Assembly: GCF_002243515.1 (NCBI RefSeq)
Contig: NZ_CP022657.1
Coordinates: forward strand, 2,347,001-2,411,000
Length of the DNA: 64,000 nucleotides
Reading direction: 5' to 3'
Origin: Tumebacillus algifaecis
GTDB lineage: Bacteria > Bacillota > Bacilli > Tumebacillales > Tumebacillaceae
This document shows, piece after piece, positions 25,810 through 37,300 of this stretch (position 1 is the stretch's first letter; every line of letters begins with the position of its first letter). A program made the translations under genes and the position numbers. The notes beneath the pieces are model-generated. The model had not been told where the DNA came from and made no database searches. It was given only the letters and a program-made list of their open reading frames with translations.

Positions 25810-27337
25810 CCGCGCTCCCTTCCTTGGTAGCGTCTAGCGGATGCAGAAATTCAGGACGCTTCCAGACTCTAGCTTGAGGTTCCCGCATGAAGAACAGAAA
25901 GAAATCTTTCCAACTAAAAGCAGAGACCGGTGTGAGATAGGAAATCCCAAATGATCTGATGTTCGCCATATAGACGTAGATCACAAACATCCCGACAAAA
26001 AATCCAAACAGCCCAAGGAAAGAAGACAGTATCATGATCAGCAATCGCAAAATCGAGACCGCACCGGCCAACGACTGATTGATCAAGGTAAACGTGGTGA
26101 CGGCCGTTGTTCCGGCCACCACGAGCAAGGAGGGGGAGGCGATCCCTGACCGGATGGCCGCATCCCCGATGATCAACCCGCCGACCACCGCCAGAGTTTG
26201 CCCGATCTTACTAGGTAAACGGACGCCCGCTTCTCGAAACAGCTCGAACAGCAGGAGCATCAGGAACGCCTCAAGGGGGATCGTAAACGGAATTCCTTTG
26301 CGAGCTAACAGCAAGGTCGCAAGCAGGCTGAGCGGAATCTGATCCTGATGGTAGCTTGTGATCGCCACATAAAAGCCGGGCAGGAGCACGGCGACAAACA
26401 GCCCGATGATTCGAAGTATCCGTTCAAACGAGGCATAAATATAATTGGTATGCATGTCTTCCGCAGCTTTTAGCATTAAAAATAGGTTGCATGGAGCGAT
26501 CAGCGAGGTTGGAACTCCGTCGATGATCAGAACAAATCGACCTTTGAGCACCGATTCGACTACATAATCCGGCCGCCCTGTATAATCCATCTGCGGAAAG
26601 ATCGAGAATTTGGCAGAGATGATCCGCTCTTCGATCTGCGTTGAGCTGTAAATGCTTTCTGCATCGATCTTGTTAAGCTTTTCACGAACCTCTTTGATCG
26701 ACTCCGGCCTTGCAATGTCCTCGATGTAGAGCAAGGCGACTTGTGTCTGACTGCGTGTTCCCAGGCGAAAATACTCCGTTCGGAGTGAATTTGTCTTGAG
26801 ACGTTTGCGAACCAGCGCAATGTTGACCGACAGTTCTTCAGTAAAACCATCGCGCGGTCCTTTTACGGAGACTTCGCTGTTCGTCTCAGACGGTTCCCGG
26901 TTCGGCAGGTCGGCCACGTCCAGAAGAAAAGCGGTCGCAACACCGTTGATCAAAACGGCCACTTTCCCCTCAAATACCGGAGCGATCACTTCTTCTAGCA
27001 CCTTCACACTTTGCACAGACGAGTATTGCCAAGCGGCTATCACTCGTTCTTGATTGGAGGTCTCGGGAACAATCGTTTGCAGCACCCTGCCCAGACTCGG
27101 AATCACTTGCTGATTGATCAGATCCACTTTGCAGACACCTGGGCAATAGACGAGCAGAACAGAGCGCGGCGCCTGTTTGGTAGGCAAGATCAGCGATTTG
27201 ATCTGCACGTCTTCACATGCTTGGAACGTATCTCGTAACCACGCTTCATTGGCTGACAATTTGTTTTGAATCGGTGACCTGTGATCACCCGATTGAAGGT
27301 CCTGCCTCGTTTTATTGATAGGACTCGCCCCCTTCAT
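25796..27337 (-). CDS. gerA: GerA family spore germination protein
   Basis: At 513 residues this is the A subunit of a nutrient germinant receptor in the spore inner membrane. The N-terminal half (to about residue 290) is soluble and holds the family blocks LLVYCPGVCKVDLI and PQMDYTGRPDYVVESVLKGRFVLIIDGVP. The C-terminal half has several membrane segments, including LPGFYVAITSYHQDQIPLSL and the IGDAAIRSGIASPSLLVVAGTT block, and ends in a charged cytoplasmic tail. Length is normal for the family. The ATG at 27337 has no clear Shine-Dalgarno site and lies inside the end of gerB (26-bp overlap), so translation is probably coupled. The last 14 bp overlap gerC. Confidence 0.95.
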   Translation of the reverse strand: MKGASPINKTRQDLQSGDHRSPIQNKLSANEAWLRDTFQACEDVQIKSLILPTKQAPRSVLLVYCPGVCKVDLINQQVIPSLGRVLQTIVPETSNQERVIAAWQYSSVQSVKVLEEVIAPVFEGKVAVLINGVATAFLLDVADLPNREPSETNSEVSVKGPRDGFTEELSVNIALVRKRLKTNSLRTEYFRLGTRSQTQVALLYIEDIARPESIKEVREKLNKIDAESIYSSTQIEERIISAKFSIFPQMDYTGRPDYVVESVLKGRFVLIIDGVPTSLIAPCNLFLMLKAAEDMHTNYIYASFERILRIIGLFVAVLLPGFYVAITSYHQDQIPLSLLATLLLARKGIPFTIPLEAFLMLLLFELFREAGVRLPSKIGQTLAVVGGLIIGDAAIRSGIASPSLLVVAGTTAVTTFTLINQSLAGAVSILRLLIMILSSFLGLFGFFVGMFVIYVYMANIRSFGISYLTPVSAFSWKDFFLFFMREPQARVWKRPEFLHPLDATKEGSADDET

Positions 27338-28412
27338 TCGGTCGTTTCAGAAAGCACAGGAACAAGAGCACCAACGTGAGCACGATCACAAACCAGAGGT
27401 TGTAGGGAAGGAGAAAGTTCGTGATCAACGACAGATATTGAGCGTCTTCAAACGGAAGGAGTAAAACTACGATCAATATGGCCACAACAATACTGATCGT
27501 GAGCAGACGCTGTTTCCGTCCCGAGATTTGAAGAATTTCCGGAATCAGATAGATCGCCAGAGCTGTCCGGACGAAACTCCCAACCATCCATTGAAAGACG
27601 GAGAGAAAATCAACATGTTCAAAAATGCGGGACAGGGAGACGATTCGCCATTCCTCGGAAGCCGGATAGCGCAAAGTGCCGCCTTCGTCAGGCCCAAACT
27701 CGGCAATCGCACCGGTTAGTGGCCCTAGCATCAGTATGACTGAATATCCTGCCAGCAAGAAGAGCCGACCTTTTTTGGCCTTTTTTTTCAAATGATGCTG
27801 AAGCAAGAGCAAGATTGCGAGTTCGGACAGTCCGGACGCAGCAGGGATCATACCTTTCATGACAGGAGTTATCCCATGCTCCAGCATTGGAAAAAGAAGA
27901 TCATAATGCTTGTTGGGAATATTGGCGAACATTACAAAAAAGCCAAACAAGATGACAAACGGTAGCAACAATCCATTGGTGATGGCGATCACACGAAGAC
28001 CCAAAAACGCTGGATACGCACAGAGCAGAGTAAAGATGACAACCAACACCGGCTTGGGTGTCAAATACAAGTACATGAGGGCAAGCCAGGTGGTCGTATC
28101 CTGAATCGTGCTGTACGCGATCACAAACATTTGTATGAGAAAAATGAAAGTCAGTGGAATGGAAAGCAATGGACCGGCTTTTTGTTTCACCCATTGCAGC
28201 AGGTGCTGCTGGCCGCTTTTCTTCATAATCAGGTACAAGCAGGGAATCCAGAGCATCAAAAGCGCCCCGGACACCAAGACAGAGAGCCAAGCGTCCCGTC
28301 CTGCGCTGCGCAGCAGAACAGGGGTCACCATGACGTGTAGATTGATACCAACAAACGAAATAAGGATCATCGAAGCTTGCAATACATTGATTTCCCCCTG
28401 CGACCGACTCAT
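27312..28412 (-). CDS. gerB: GerB family germination permease-like protein
   Basis: This 366-residue membrane protein of the APC superfamily (GerAB/GerBB/YndE group) has about ten hydrophobic helices and forms the B subunit, thought to bind the nutrient germinant. The sequence after the start, GEINVLQASMILISFVG, matches the usual position of the first helix. A TTG further upstream (28463) would add 17 residues, but ATG 28412 is preferred: it has a G-rich site (GGGGGG) five bases upstream and matches family N-termini. It is the first gene of a B-A-C operon, unlike the A-B-C order of the Bacillus subtilis gerA operon. The expected forespore (sigma-G) promoter should lie upstream, but I do not see a convincing match. 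Confidence 0.93.
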   Translation of the reverse strand: MSRSQGEINVLQASMILISFVGINLHVMVTPVLLRSAGRDAWLSVLVSGALLMLWIPCLYLIMKKSGQQHLLQWVKQKAGPLLSIPLTFIFLIQMFVIAYSTIQDTTTWLALMYLYLTPKPVLVVIFTLLCAYPAFLGLRVIAITNGLLLPFVILFGFFVMFANIPNKHYDLLFPMLEHGITPVMKGMIPAASGLSELAILLLLQHHLKKKAKKGRLFLLAGYSVILMLGPLTGAIAEFGPDEGGTLRYPASEEWRIVSLSRIFEHVDFLSVFQWMVGSFVRTALAIYLIPEILQISGRKQRLLTISIVVAILIVVLLLPFEDAQYLSLITNFLLPYNLWFVIVLTLVLLFLCFLKRPNEGGESYQ

Positions 28413-28463
28413 CAGATCCCCCCACTGACTTTTCCCTAGGATGTGCAGGAACTTCCAATTCAA

Positions 28464-28721
28464 TTAGTGCTTCTTTCCATCTCTACAAAATACAGAATGA
28501 CCGCAAAGTCCTACGGTCTACGAACACCATGAGAAGAGGAAAAGCGTCACAGTTTCTTTAGTTTGATAGCTGTTATCTTCGTGATCATGGAACGTACAAA
28601 AATGATCGTGCTTGGCAAAACACGCACTTCAAGTGATTGACCAATGTTTGAACTGTACAATTTCACATGTTATGACTGTTTATTGTCAGTCGGAGAAGTC
28701 GTTTGGAGAGCATTGATTATT
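28464..28721. other. Intergenic spacer upstream of gerB
   Basis: No convincing reading frame, RNA gene or clear promoter was seen. The gerB promoter should lie at the left end, reading leftward. A TACAAT hexamer near 28660 has no good -35 partner at the right distance. Confidence 0.5.
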
Positions 28722-28770
28722 TAAAGAAGGATTGTTCTGTCATACATTTTGACAGAACAATCCTTCTTTA
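28722..28770. repeat. Perfect 21-bp inverted repeat, 7-base loop
   Basis: The left arm (28722-28742, starting TAAAGAAGGATTG) is the exact reverse complement of the right arm (28750-28770), with loop TACATTT. No gene ends next to it and no T-run follows. A degenerate copy of the right arm (16 of 21 identical) lies exactly 30 bp further on at 28780-28800. The layout looks like a mobile-element end or a small palindromic repeat rather than a terminator. Confidence 0.8.
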
Positions 28771-28779
28771 ACGTTTCTG

Positions 28780-28800
28780 TGACAAGATTATCCTTCTATA
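28780..28800 (+). repeat. Degenerate direct copy of the inverted-repeat arm
   Basis: TGACA and ATCCTTCT are shared in register with the arm at 28750-28770 (16 of 21 bases). It ends exactly where the restriction-subunit remnant begins, so it may mark an insertion or deletion junction. Confidence 0.55.
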
Positions 28801-28801
28801 A

Positions 28802-29113
28802 CGGACTAATGAGAAACGCGCTATCTTCTTTAAGCGAGTTTTGCCACTGCTTGAATTCGGAAGGGAACGAGTGGGGATCGACCTTTCCAAAGTTGTGCTG
28901 ACACACCACAAGTTAAAAAACCAAGGCAAGCGCAACTTGCAACTCGGCGTAGGCGAGGCTGTGAAACTGAAACCACTCACCGACACGGGGAATGGCGATG
29001 TCAAATCGAACAGCGAAACTTCGGAGCCAATGATCCGCAAGATCGAAGGAATGCGCCTTGCAGACATCGATGCTGCCATCCGCGTTTTTTATATGTTGCC
29101 TCATCGGTCATAA
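28802..29113 (+). pseudogene. Remnant of a type I restriction R subunit (HsdR) C-terminus
   Basis: An open frame of about 103 codons runs between a TAA at 28799 and a TAA at 29111. The translation includes LLEFGRERVGIDLSKVVLTH, HHKLKNQGKRNLQL and VKLKPLTDTGNGDV. From memory these match the C-terminal helical part of HsdR-type restriction subunits, with the pattern L-T-H-H-x-L then L-x-P-L-T-x-x-G-x-G. About 900 upstream residues are missing, the frame has no good start or Shine-Dalgarno site (a TTG at 28841 is possible), and its last 40 residues do not look like the family. No HsdM or HsdS gene is nearby. It is best read as a broken fragment left by a rearrangement. The family call is from recognition without a search; the gene being non-functional is more certain than the family. 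Confidence 0.55.
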
Positions 29114-29287
29114 AATAGTAGAGGTAGAAAGTTCACTAATAAATATATCCGTTCATAGAAAATAAATTTATTCAAAGTAATAGGAGGAATATTGAAACAA
29201 CTTATGGAACTACATCCAAGAAGATGTTTGTATTTCTTCCTAAAGATGTATTGATCGTAATTATTTGGAGTTTGGAGGAACCCATTT
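29114..29287 (+). promoter_or_regulatory. AT-rich leader upstream of the lipopeptide NRPS
   Basis: The block is much more AT-rich than its surroundings and should hold the cluster 2 promoter. It contains a 12-bp palindrome AATAAATTTATT (29161-29172), then a strong AGGAGGAA (29182-29189) that serves a 20-codon ORF and not the NRPS. I cannot place a -35/-10 pair with confidence. Confidence 0.45.
29192..29254 (+). CDS. Possible 20-residue leader peptide
   Basis: TTG at 29192 follows AGGAGGAA with short spacing and opens a 20-codon frame (starting MKQLMELHPRR) that stops with TGA 33 bp before the NRPS start. An internal ATG at 29204 is an alternative. No known peptide is recognised. A strong ribosome site ahead of a tiny ORF upstream of a 22.7-kb gene could be a translational control leader, or simply decay of an older gene start. 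Confidence 0.3.
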   Translation: MKQLMELHPRRCLYFFLKMY

Positions 29288-31360
29288 ATGAAAACTTCAA
29301 TCCCGATCTTTTCTACTCTACCCGAACTTTTGCAAACTAGAGCGCACCTTTCTCCAGAAAAACTTGCCTATTCATTTCTAACAACAGACGGAGACGAGGA
29401 GACGGTTACTTATCAAGAGCTCGATCGAAATGCGCGCATGCTTGCTGCCACGCTTCAAGAGCATTCGCCAGGCGAGCGTGTGTTGTTGCTCTACCCGCCT
29501 GGTCTTTCCTATATACGTGCTTTTTTTGGATGTTTATACGCCGGATTGGTGCCAGTCCCAGCCTATCCGCCGCGTACAAACGGTCATCTCGACCGATTGC
29601 AGGCGATCATTCACGATTCACAAGCCAAACTCGCATTGACAACCCCCTCGATTCTAAACGGAATCGAGCTGCAGCAATCTAACTTTCGCGAACTGCAAGA
29701 CATCGAGTGGATCGTCACCTCGTCATGGGAGGGGAGCGGTTCGACCGGCTGGCGACCACCTGCTGTTGACGGGGACAGCCTTGCGTTTCTTCAATATACA
29801 TCCGGCTCAACAGCCTTGCCGAAAGGTGTGATGCTGACACATCACAACCTGTTGCACAATCTACAAGCGATCGAGAACAGTTTCGAAACGAATGAGGCAA
29901 GCCGCTGTGTGATCTGGCTGCCTCCTTATCATGATATGGGATTGATCGGGGGAATCCTCCAACCCTTGTACACAGGATACCCGGTCACGCTGATGGCACC
30001 TGTCGATTTTATTCAACGACCCTATTTTTGGTTGCAGACGATCTCTCGACTAGGTGGGACGGTGAGCGGTGGGCCGAACTTTGCCTACGATCTTTGCGTG
30101 CAAAAAATCACACCTGAACAACGAGATACATTAGATCTCAGCACGTGGAAAGTCGCATTTACAGGCGCAGAGCCAGTTCGCTCCGAGACACTGGACAGAT
30201 TTGCTGACTTTTTCGCTCCCTGTGGATTTCAACGGGAAGCTTTTTACCCGTGCTATGGGTTGGCCGAAGGGACTCTGTTTGTAACTGGCGGACGAATCGA
30301 AGAAGCACCTGTCATCCAACCATTCAATGCTGATCTTTTGCAACAGGGTCGTGCATCCAAAGTCGAGCCTGTGTTTGAGCATGCCCAAACATTGGTGAGC
30401 AGTGGTCGACTTACTGATGGTCAACAAAGTATTGTGATCGCATCCCCTGATACTCTCTCTTTGTGTTCAGAAGGTGAAGTAGGCGAGATCTGGGTAAAGA
30501 GTCCCAGTGTCGCTCAAGGGTATTGGAACCGTAGAGAGCAGACGGAAGAGGTGTTTCATGCCTTCCTGACAGATACGGGAGATGGCCCCTTCCTCCGCAC
30601 AGGCGATCTTGGATTTGCCCAAGATCAAGAGTTATTCGTGACGGGACGACTGAAAGACCTGGTCATCATTCGAGGTCGCAACTATTATCCGCAGGATCTT
30701 GAGTTTTGTGTTCAGAAGAGCCATCAAGCCGTTCATAACAACAACGGTGCCGCTTTCTCCATCGAATTGGATGGGGAAGAGAAGCTGGTCATCGTGCAAG
30801 AGGTGGAGCGTCAATACCGCAGATCAAACCTGCAACCGGTTCTTGACCTGATTCGACAGTCGATAGCAGAAGAGTATCAACTACAGGTGCATGAAATCGT
30901 TCTGATCAAGCCGGTCAGCATCCCCAAGACTTCCAGCGGAAAAGTACAGCGACATCTCTGCCGAGCACGTTATTTGAACAATACGTTAGATGTTCTCTGT
31001 ACAGATGGTTCCCAATCTGAACTGTTGAAGCTCGACCAAATTCAAGAGGAGAGACCCGATCAGTCCCTCGCAGATCCGCAAGGTTGGATCACCGATGCGC
31101 CTGAGCAACGACTGGAAAAGGTCAGATCGCACCTTCAAGCCCAGTTGGCGCAGCTGTTGCGGATGACATCCGCTCATCCTCCGTCAGATCGCCCGATCAG
31201 TCAGTTTGGACTTGATTCGCTGGTAGCTGTCCAATTCAAGGATGAGATTCAGGGTGCCTTTGGAGTTTCACTCCAACTTTCGCAACTGCTGTCAGGGCCA
31301 ACCCTCGATCAATTGGCACTTTCGATCATCGAGAACCGCAGTGCTGCAGATCTTGAGGAG
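29288..31360 (+). other. Loading module: fatty acyl-AMP ligase and ACP
   Basis: The FAAL has LPPYHDMGLIGGILQPLYTG, YGLAEGTLF and GRNYYPQDLE, all typical of long-chain FAALs that acylate an ACP without CoA. The P-loop reads TSGSTALPKG, with Ala replacing the usual second Gly. Chain length of the fatty acid cannot be read. Together with the following starter C domain this makes the product a lipopeptide. Confidence 0.92.
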
Positions 31361-34300
31361 ACGGGGATCGCTCCCGATAACAATGAGCTCACAGGCGAAA
31401 CAACAGGACTTTCGTATGGCGAGCAGTCCCTTTTCTTCTTGCAGAACATGCATCCTGAAGATACTGCGTACAACATCGCCAGAGCAGCAAAGGTGAGCGG
31501 CGCTTTTGATGTGGACGCTTGGCATCGTGCCATCCTTCAGTTGACGAAGCGACACCCACAACTTCGCACCCGGTACACATTGCAAGACGGGATGCCAGTT
31601 CGAGCGATACAGGAAACGGCAGAAGTGGGATGGCTCTATCAGGATGCTCAAGCTTGGTCAGAAGTTGAGCTCCAAGATCGAATGATCACCGAATCGCATC
31701 GTCCGTTCGACTTAGAAAATGATTGTTTGTTGCGAACTTGCATCTGGAAACGTTCAGAAACGGAGCACATTCTTTTGCTCATCGCTCATCACATCATTGT
31801 CGATTTTAACTCGTTCGGCGTGATGGTTCAGGATCTGCAAACCTTGTATCAAGCAGAGATCCGACTTTCTTCAGATGCGACCGAGGCCTCTTCCAGCCTA
31901 GGCTACGGCGGCTACGAAAGCTTTGTGCGAAAACAGATGGCGTTGCTTCAGAGCGCTGAAGGCGAACGCCAACGTCAATATTGGCATCGCAAATTAGGGG
32001 GGGAGTTGCCCGTACTTCAGATGCCATCCGCTCATGCTCGCCCTGCGATACAGACCTATAAAGGCGCTGCCAGTTTGTTTCAACTGTCTGCAGACGTCTC
32101 GGCGGGGGTGCGCCGACTCGCACTTGAGCATGGCATGACGATTTACAGCACGCTCCTCGCCGCATTTCAAGCCATTTTACATCGCTACACAGGTCAAGAT
32201 GATCTGCTGATCGGCTCTCCGACATCGATCATTGAAAGTGCACATGAAGTTTCCGATATCGGTTATTATGTAAACCCGGTCGTCATTCGAACCGACTTCA
32301 AAGCTGACCCGACCGTTCGAGAACTGCTCGGACAGGTTCGCCAACATGTTCTCGAAGCGCTCGATCATGCCGAATATCCATTCGCTCTCTTGGTCGAAGA
32401 CTTACAACCAGAGCGCGACCTAAGTTTCCCTCCGCTCTTTCAGGCGATGTTTACCTACCAACGCTCTCAATTGCCCGAGCTGAAGGAGTTGACCGCTTTT
32501 TCGCTCGGTATGAAGGGGGGCAGTTTCAATCTAGGTCAGCTTGCTTTCGAGTCGCTTCCGCTTCAGCAAAATCATGCTGGGTTCGATCTGTCCTTGGCGA
32601 TGGCAGAGGTGGAGGGGACTCTCGCTGGACGGTTTGAGTATAATACCGATCTTTTCAGCGACGAGTTGATCGAGCGATTGATTGAGCATTTCAAAACTTT
32701 GCTCGCAGCTTTTGTTACTTCTCCCGATCGTTTGGTCGCTGAACTTCCCCTGCTGACCGAATCTGAATGGCAGCAGCAGTTGATCGACTGGAACCGGTCG
32801 ACTTGCGATTTTCCTGAAGTTTTGTCTGTTCACAGATTATTTGAAGAACAGGTAAGACGAACACCTGATCGGATCGCCGTCTCATTTGATGATGTGTCGC
32901 TGACGTATCAACAGTTGGATGAGCTTGCGAACCGGCGTGCAGATCAGCTTCTCGCATTAGGTATCGAAAAGGAAACGTTGGTCGGTCTGTACTTAAATCG
33001 ATCCCATGAGCTGATCGTCTCCATTCTTGCGATCTGGAAAGCGGGTGGGGCCTATGTTCCGCTCGATCCGTCACATCCTCAGGAACGTGTGATATTTACC
33101 CTGCAGGATGCGCGTGCCGCTGTGCTCGTCACAGAGTCCAGTCTGCTCAGCACCTGGATGGATGAGATCGAACAGGTACTATGCATCGATGTAGATCGCA
33201 AGGATCAGCAGATGATCGATCGTCAGGTGCACCCACAATCCCACCCACATCAGCTGGCCTATGTGATCTACACGTCCGGCTCAACAGGACAGCCAAAAGG
33301 GGTACAGATCGAACATCGCTCGCTGACCAACCTGCTGTTTTCTCTTCAAAACAAGCTCTCATTTAGCGAACGCGACGTGCTGGTCGCTGTGACGACGATC
33401 ACATTCGATATCTCGACGGTAGATCTGTTCTTGCCGCTGATCACCGGAGCACAGGTTGTGGTGGCAAATTCAGATCAGGTGGCAGATGCCCGCCTGCTCG
33501 CGCAGCTGTTGCAAGAAAAGAACGCGACTGTTCTCCAAGCGACGCCAGCAACATGGTATCAGCTGATCAATTCTGGCTGGCAAGGGAAGCAAGATCTGCT
33601 GGTGATGTCAGGCGGAGAGAGCATGCCGCGAGCGCTCGCCGATGATCTCCTCATGCGCAGCCGAGAGGTTTGGAATTTGTACGGCCCGACCGAAACGACA
33701 GTCTATGCTACGGGAGGGCGTGTTGGAGCACAGGGGACGGTGTTGATCGGAGAAGCGCTCGACAATGTAGAGGCGTATGTGTTGGATGCGCACTTGCAAC
33801 CGGTGCCGCTCGGTGCAAAAGGTGAACTTTATGTCGGAGGGGTCTGCTTAGCACGCGGATATTTGAATCGCCTCGAACTGACGGCCGAAAAGTTCATTCC
33901 ACACCCTTTCTCTTCCAGTGATGAAGCGCGTCTGTACAAGACAGGCGACATCGCTCGGTATCAGGCTGATGGAAACCTGGAAATTCTCGGCAGGGTGGAC
34001 AATCAAGTTAAAGTGCGCGGGTATCGCATTGAGCTAGGCGAAATCGAAGCGACCCTCACCGAGCATCAAGAGGTGAAACAAGCGGCGATCATCGTCACCG
34101 ACGCTGGTGATGGAGATGTGCGGTTGATCGGCTTTGTCACAATGAAGTTTGCCGTGACAGCTACGACACTGAAACGCAAGGAGTTACGCCATTTTCTGAA
34201 GAGCCGATTGCCAGACTACATGGTGCCTGCCCACTTGGTCATCTTGGAAGAGATGCCGCTTACCACCAGCGGGAAAGTGGATCGCAAAGCATTGAAAGTA

Positions 34301-37300
34301 CCAGATGAGTATTACGCTGAGCAGGCAGGAGTTGTCCAGCTCGACACCGAGACGGAAAAAATCGTCGCAGAGATCTGGTCGAAAGTCCTGCGAGTGGAGC
34401 AACTCGGAGCGCAAAGCAACTTTTTTGAACTCGGCGGTCACTCCTTGTTAGCGACTCAGGTGACGACGCGCATGCAAGACGCGTTCGGACTCACCATCCC
34501 GCTTCGCCAGCTGTTCGAATGTCCGACTGTCGCTGAGATGGCAAGCTGGATCGAGGGTGCGACTCAGGAAGCACCGAACGATCTGTCGAAACATCGACTC
34601 CTCACCCCGATCTCTCGTGCGGGAGAACTACCGATGTCATACGCTCAACAACGTCTTTGGACGTTAGATCGCCTGATCGACGATCCAGCTGCATACAACA
34701 TGCCGTTTGCGATCCGCTTGCAGGGGAACTTAAAAGAAGCAGCATTGGAACAAAGTTTATCGTTGATCGTCAACCGGCATGAGGCGCTTCGAACAACGTT
34801 TGCTGAAGTGGATGGTGCTCCCATTCAGATGATCGCACCTCCCGCTCCTGTCTTGGTCATGAAAAGAGATCTGAGCAACGATTCGAGCGCGGAACGAGAA
34901 TTGACGCTTGAACGTCTGTTGCAGGAAGTAGCAGGGCTTGCGTTCGACCTGCAAAGCGGCCCTTTGATTCGTTTTTGCTTAGTCAAAACAGCCGATCAGG
35001 AACATGTGCTGATCATCAACATGCATCATATCATCGCGGACGGTTGGTCTATCGTATTGTTCCGTGAGGAGTTTGTTGCAAGCTACAGCGCGCTCGCCGA
35101 AGGGCGCTCACCAGATTTGGCAGAACTGTCACTTCAGTATGCAGACTTTGCAAGTTGGCAGCGAGACTGGTTGCAAGGGAGCGTTTTGGAAGAGCAGTTA
35201 AACTATTGGAATCAACAGTTAGCAGGCACGCTGCCAACGCTTGAACTACCGATCGATCATCAGCGACCCGCCTTGCAAACACAGCGCGGAAAAGTAGAGC
35301 GATTCACACTTTCTGAAGAATTGACTGTACGTTTGCGAGCTTTGAGCAGTGAGCATGGGGTGACGATGTTCATGACATTGCTCTCCGCGTTCAATCTGTT
35401 GCTCGCACGCTACTCTGGCACTCCTGACATCTGTGTCGGGACCCCGATTGCAGGTCGTCATCATCGAGAAGTTGAGCCGATGATCGGACTGTTCGTCAAC
35501 ACCTTGGTGATCCGAACCGACCTGTCGGAGAATCTGACGTTTGCCGAACTGCTCAGCCGCGTGCGGGAGACGGCGCTCAACGCATTCGCACATCAGGATG
35601 TTCCGTTCGAAAAATTGGTGGAAGTTCTAGTGCCGACGCGCGACCTGAGCAGAACACCGTTGTTTCAGGTCATGTTCGACCTGCAAGAGGACATCCTTAC
35701 AAAAATCGAACTGCCCGATCTCGCCTTGACCCCGATCGAGTTTGACAGCGAGCATGCCAAATTTGATCTAACGCTTGCGATGGTCGATCGCGAAAGACAG
35801 CTTAGCGGCAGTTTCGAATACAATGCTGACCTTTTCGAATCGGCGACCATCAAACGGATGCTCGTCCATTTTGAGCAGTTGCTCTGCTCGATCACCGAGC
35901 GGTCTACCGAGCGGATCTCCGCTCTTTCGATGCTCACCTCGAACGAAAGAAGCACCTTGAGCGCGTATGGGAGTGGCGTAAAACGAGCAATCCCTCAGCA
36001 CCTGTGCGTTCATCAGCTATTTGAAGCACAGGCCGAAAAAACACCTGACTCGAAAGCGATCGAATGGAAGTCTGGTTCGCTCAGCTACAAAGAACTGAAC
36101 AGAAGAGCCAATCAGCTTGCACATGCGCTGATCAGAGCGGGCGTTCGAGTCGATCAGCCTGTCGGTCTATGCGTTGCGCGCTCTCCCGAGATGATCATCG
36201 GCATGCTGGGGATCATGAAAGCTGGCGGCGCCTATCTGCCGCTCGATCCTGCCTATCCCGCGCAACGGATCACCTACATGCTTGAAGATGCGGATGCGGA
36301 CGTGTTGCTCACACAGTCAGGTTGCATCCCCGCGAATGTGCAGGGACGAACGGTGTTTCTGCTCGATGCGGATCACGATCGATTCGATCAAGAATGCGAG
36401 GAGAATCCAGCTACAGATGTTCGCTCTGACCATCTGTGCTACATCATCTATACATCTGGTTCGACAGGGGCTCCCAAAGGTGTGGAGATTGAACATCGCA
36501 ACGTGGTCAATCATAACCTTGCAATCGCTGAGGAATACTCGTTGCAGCCTCATGACCGTGTCCTGCAATTTTCCTCGATCTCCTTTGACATCGCAGTCGA
36601 AGAGATCTTCCCGACTTTGGTGACAGGGGGGACGCTTTACATTCGTGATGAAGAGATGCTCACCACAGCAGAACGCTTCTTGCGTGAGATCGATGAGAGA
36701 AAGTTGAGCGTCCTGAACTTGCCGACCGCCTTTTGGTCAAGCTGGACGCATGAGCTTGCAGAACTTGGTGCAAAGCTTCCCGAGTCGCTTCGACTGATGA
36801 TCGTCGGCGGGGAAAAAGCATCTCCTGAAGCGCTGACCACCTGGCAGCGGATCGCACCCGAAATCGATTGGATCAACGCTTATGGCCCAACCGAAACGAC
36901 TGTCACCGCAACCTTATTTCGATCCAAAGGCAGTTCGACTAGGCTCGGCTCCATTCCGATCGGCAGACCGATTGCAAATCTAGAAGCGCACATTTTGGAT
37001 GCACATCTTCAACCTGTTCCAATCGGAGTGGTTGGCGAATTGTATTTGAGCGGCGCAGGTGTCGCACGCGGCTATCGCGATCGCCCTGAGCTGACAGCTT
37101 CCGTCTTTCTTAACAGTCCCTTCCACGAAGAGGGAAGCGCACGCCTCTATAAGACAGGAGATCTCGTTCGCTGGCTCAGGGACGGTCAATTGGAGTATGT
37201 CGGAAGAGTGGATGATCAAGTCAAAATCCGCGGATTTCGGATTGAGGCTGGGGAGATCGAATCATGCCTTGAACAACTGCCGACCATTCAAGAGGCGATC

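Noticed and set aside
28413-28463. TTG start at 28463 giving a 383-residue GerB
   Set aside because: The extra 17 residues do not fit GerB N-termini, and ATG 28412 has a closer G-rich site.
28722-28770. The perfect hairpin as a transcription terminator
   Set aside because: No intact gene ends next to it on either strand and no T-run follows the stem; a mobile or palindromic repeat is more likely.
28841-29113. The 90-codon frame as an intact small gene
   Set aside because: It starts within a sequence that resembles an internal part of a much larger protein and has no ribosome site.
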